A DNA stretch of 5,814 nt from Candidatus Mediterraneibacter gallistercoris (GTDB lineage: Bacteria > Bacillota_A > Clostridia > Lachnospirales > Lachnospiraceae), in the NCBI GenBank assembly GCA_019119745.1, contig DWWI01000253.1:1-5814 (forward strand), read 5' to 3'. Within the stretch, counting starts at the first letter, position 1. The number at the start of each line of letters is the position of its first letter. Both the position numbers and the translations under genes were made by a program. A model generated the notes under the pieces. The model did no database searches, had not been told where the DNA came from, and was given only the letters and a program-made list of their open reading frames with translations. This document shows, piece after piece, positions 4,576 through 5,814 of this stretch.

Positions 4576-5814
4576 TTATTTTTTGTCTTTCTTCATGCAG
4601 CGTGTGTACAGGAAGAACAGAAGCAGGATGAAGACGATCAGGCTTACGAACTGCGGAGTCGTGAAATTGAATCTTGCGCTGAGGTTGATTACGGAATCCA
4701 CTTTCAATACTGCAAGTACTGCAAGAACAATACCCATGATACCTTCTCCGGCGATCAGACCGGAAGTAAAGATGACACCTCTGTCGGAGCGCTCTTTCTT
4801 CTCTTCATCAGTTCCTTTGATCTTCTCAACGATGAAGCGTACAATACCGCCGGCCATGATACCCGCACTTAAGCTGAACGGCAGGTACATACCAACTGCG
4901 AACGGCATAACCGGAACTTTCAGGATTTCAGCCATAACCGCGATGAACACACCGATGAAGATCAGCGCCCACGGAAGCTCCGCGTTCATGATACCCTCGA
5001 CGAGCATCTTCATCATTGTAGCCTGTGCTGCCGGCAGCTGCTCTGTACCGTATCCCCATGCCTCATTCAGGAGGTAGAGTACGAATCCGACTGCTGCTGC
5101 GGAAACTACAACACCGAGCATCTCGCCGAGCTGCTGTTTCTTCGGTGTAGCTCCTACGATAAATCCTGTCTTCAGATCCTGAGAAGTATCACCTGCGATT
5201 GCCGCGATGATACAGATAACGCCGCCGATAGCGATGGCGCCGACCATACCTGTTGTGCCTTCTGTTCCTGTAACCTTCAGGAGCAGTGTGGCGATGATCA
5301 GAGTCGCGATAGCCATACCGGATACCGGGTTGTTGGAAGATCCGATCAGACCGACCATACGTGAGGATACGGATGCAAAGAAGAATCCGAAGATTACGAT
5401 GATCAGTGATCCTATCGGATTAACCGGGAATGTCGGGATGAGCCAGATCAGGATGATGATTGCCACGATGATCACGAGAAGGAACGGCATCGGCAGATCC
5501 TGCTGTGTGCGCAGTGCATTCTTCTGTGCATGTTTCTTGCTCATACTTGCCATTGCCTGCTTGAATGTACGGATGATCAGCGGGAATGTCTTGATCAGGC
5601 TGATGATACCGCCGGCCGCAACGGCTCCGGCGCCGATATATTTAATGTAGTTTGACCACAGAAGAGACGGACCGCCGCCCTCCATTGTGAGCATCTCGTG
5701 GATCGATACTTCTCCCGGGTAGATCGTCGCGTCGCCGCCGAACAGTGCGATCGCCGGCATCAAGACGAACCAGCTTAATGTACCGCCGGCCAGCATGTAG
5801 CTGGAGATCTTCGG
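4576..5814 (-). CDS. OPT-family (oligopeptide transporter) membrane protein, 3' part
   Basis: The reading frame stays open to the window edge, giving 412 codons of the C-terminal part. The true start lies outside, and the ATG at 5796 is internal because PKISSY precedes it in frame. The sequence is almost entirely hydrophobic helices with the look of OPT proteins: KISSYMLAGGTLSW at the start, IYPGE and GGGPSLLWSNYIKYIGAGAVA nearby, and later NPIGSLIIVIFGFFFASVSSRMVGLIGSSNNPVSG, GDTSQDLKTGFIVGATPKKQQ, and PFAVGMYLPFSLSAGIMAGG. It ends in a basic KKDKK tail. Bacterial OPT proteins are usually about 600-680 residues, so roughly a third is missing. The family takes up oligopeptides or metal chelates, driven by ion gradients; the substrate here is not known. 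A terminator follows, so it is probably the last gene of its transcript. Confidence 0.9.
   Translation of the reverse strand, partial: PKISSYMLAGGTLSWFVLMPAIALFGGDATIYPGEVSIHEMLTMEGGGPSLLWSNYIKYIGAGAVAAGGIISLIKTFPLIIRTFKQAMASMSKKHAQKNALRTQQDLPMPFLLVIIVAIIILIWLIPTFPVNPIGSLIIVIFGFFFASVSSRMVGLIGSSNNPVSGMAIATLIIATLLLKVTGTEGTTGMVGAIAIGGVICIIAAIAGDTSQDLKTGFIVGATPKKQQLGEMLGVVVSAAAVGFVLYLLNEAWGYGTEQLPAAQATMMKMLVEGIMNAELPWALIFIGVFIAVMAEILKVPVMPFAVGMYLPFSLSAGIMAGGIVRFIVEKIKGTDEEKKERSDRGVIFTSGLIAGEGIMGIVLAVLAVLKVDSVINLSARFNFTTPQFVSLIVFILLLFFLYTRCMKKDKK

Noticed and set aside
4583..5650. Plus-strand open frames opposite the OPT transporter
   Set aside because: They mirror the hydrophobic transporter codons, and the minus-strand frame has clear family motifs and a terminator.

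Overview
The window looks like chromosomal DNA from a low-to-moderate GC Gram-positive anaerobe, most likely a Clostridia/Lachnospiraceae-type gut bacterium. This is an inference from purine-rich Shine-Dalgarno sites, TTGACA/TATAAT-type promoters, Rho-independent terminators and the gene families present (WYL regulator, DUF4203-like membrane protein, PHP hydrolase, PqqD-like protein, OPT transporter). No species can be named from the sequence alone. No transposase, phage gene, CRISPR array, tRNA or rRNA was seen.

Layout. Bases 1-581 carry no convincing protein gene. They are strongly AT- and purine-rich, unlike the coding DNA that follows. They contain a consensus-like promoter (111-142) followed by about 310 bases with many nested complementary arms (151-456), which reads like a structured RNA or a long structured leader. 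A second promoter (482-510) leads into a plus-strand gene pair: a WYL-domain transcription regulator (582-1577) and a seven-helix DUF4203-like membrane protein with a very acidic tail (1596-2516). A long two-part hairpin (2530-2600) then covers the ribosome binding site of a 58-residue two-helix membrane protein (2605-2781). A separate promoter (2808-2837) drives a PHP-domain metal-dependent phosphoesterase (2890-3705).

The right half is on the minus strand. An OPT-family transporter enters from beyond the right edge and ends at 4576 with its own terminator (4534-4554). Next come a PqqD-like (RiPP-recognition-fold) protein (4071-4424) and a small membrane-anchored protein with a possible winged-helix domain (3724-4071), joined by a TAATG stop/start overlap. 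This pair converges on the PHP gene, and one long hairpin (3709-3750), partly inside the last codons of the 115-residue gene, can terminate transcription in both directions.

How the genes may work together. The WYL regulator and DUF4203-like protein are probably co-transcribed, so the regulator may control its membrane partner and itself. The PqqD-like protein and its membrane partner are tightly coupled and probably act together, but no radical-SAM enzyme or precursor peptide is in view. The strongest candidates for something undescribed are the structured RNA region at 147-456, the hairpin that buries the ribosome binding site at 2530-2600, and the orphan PqqD-like/membrane pair.
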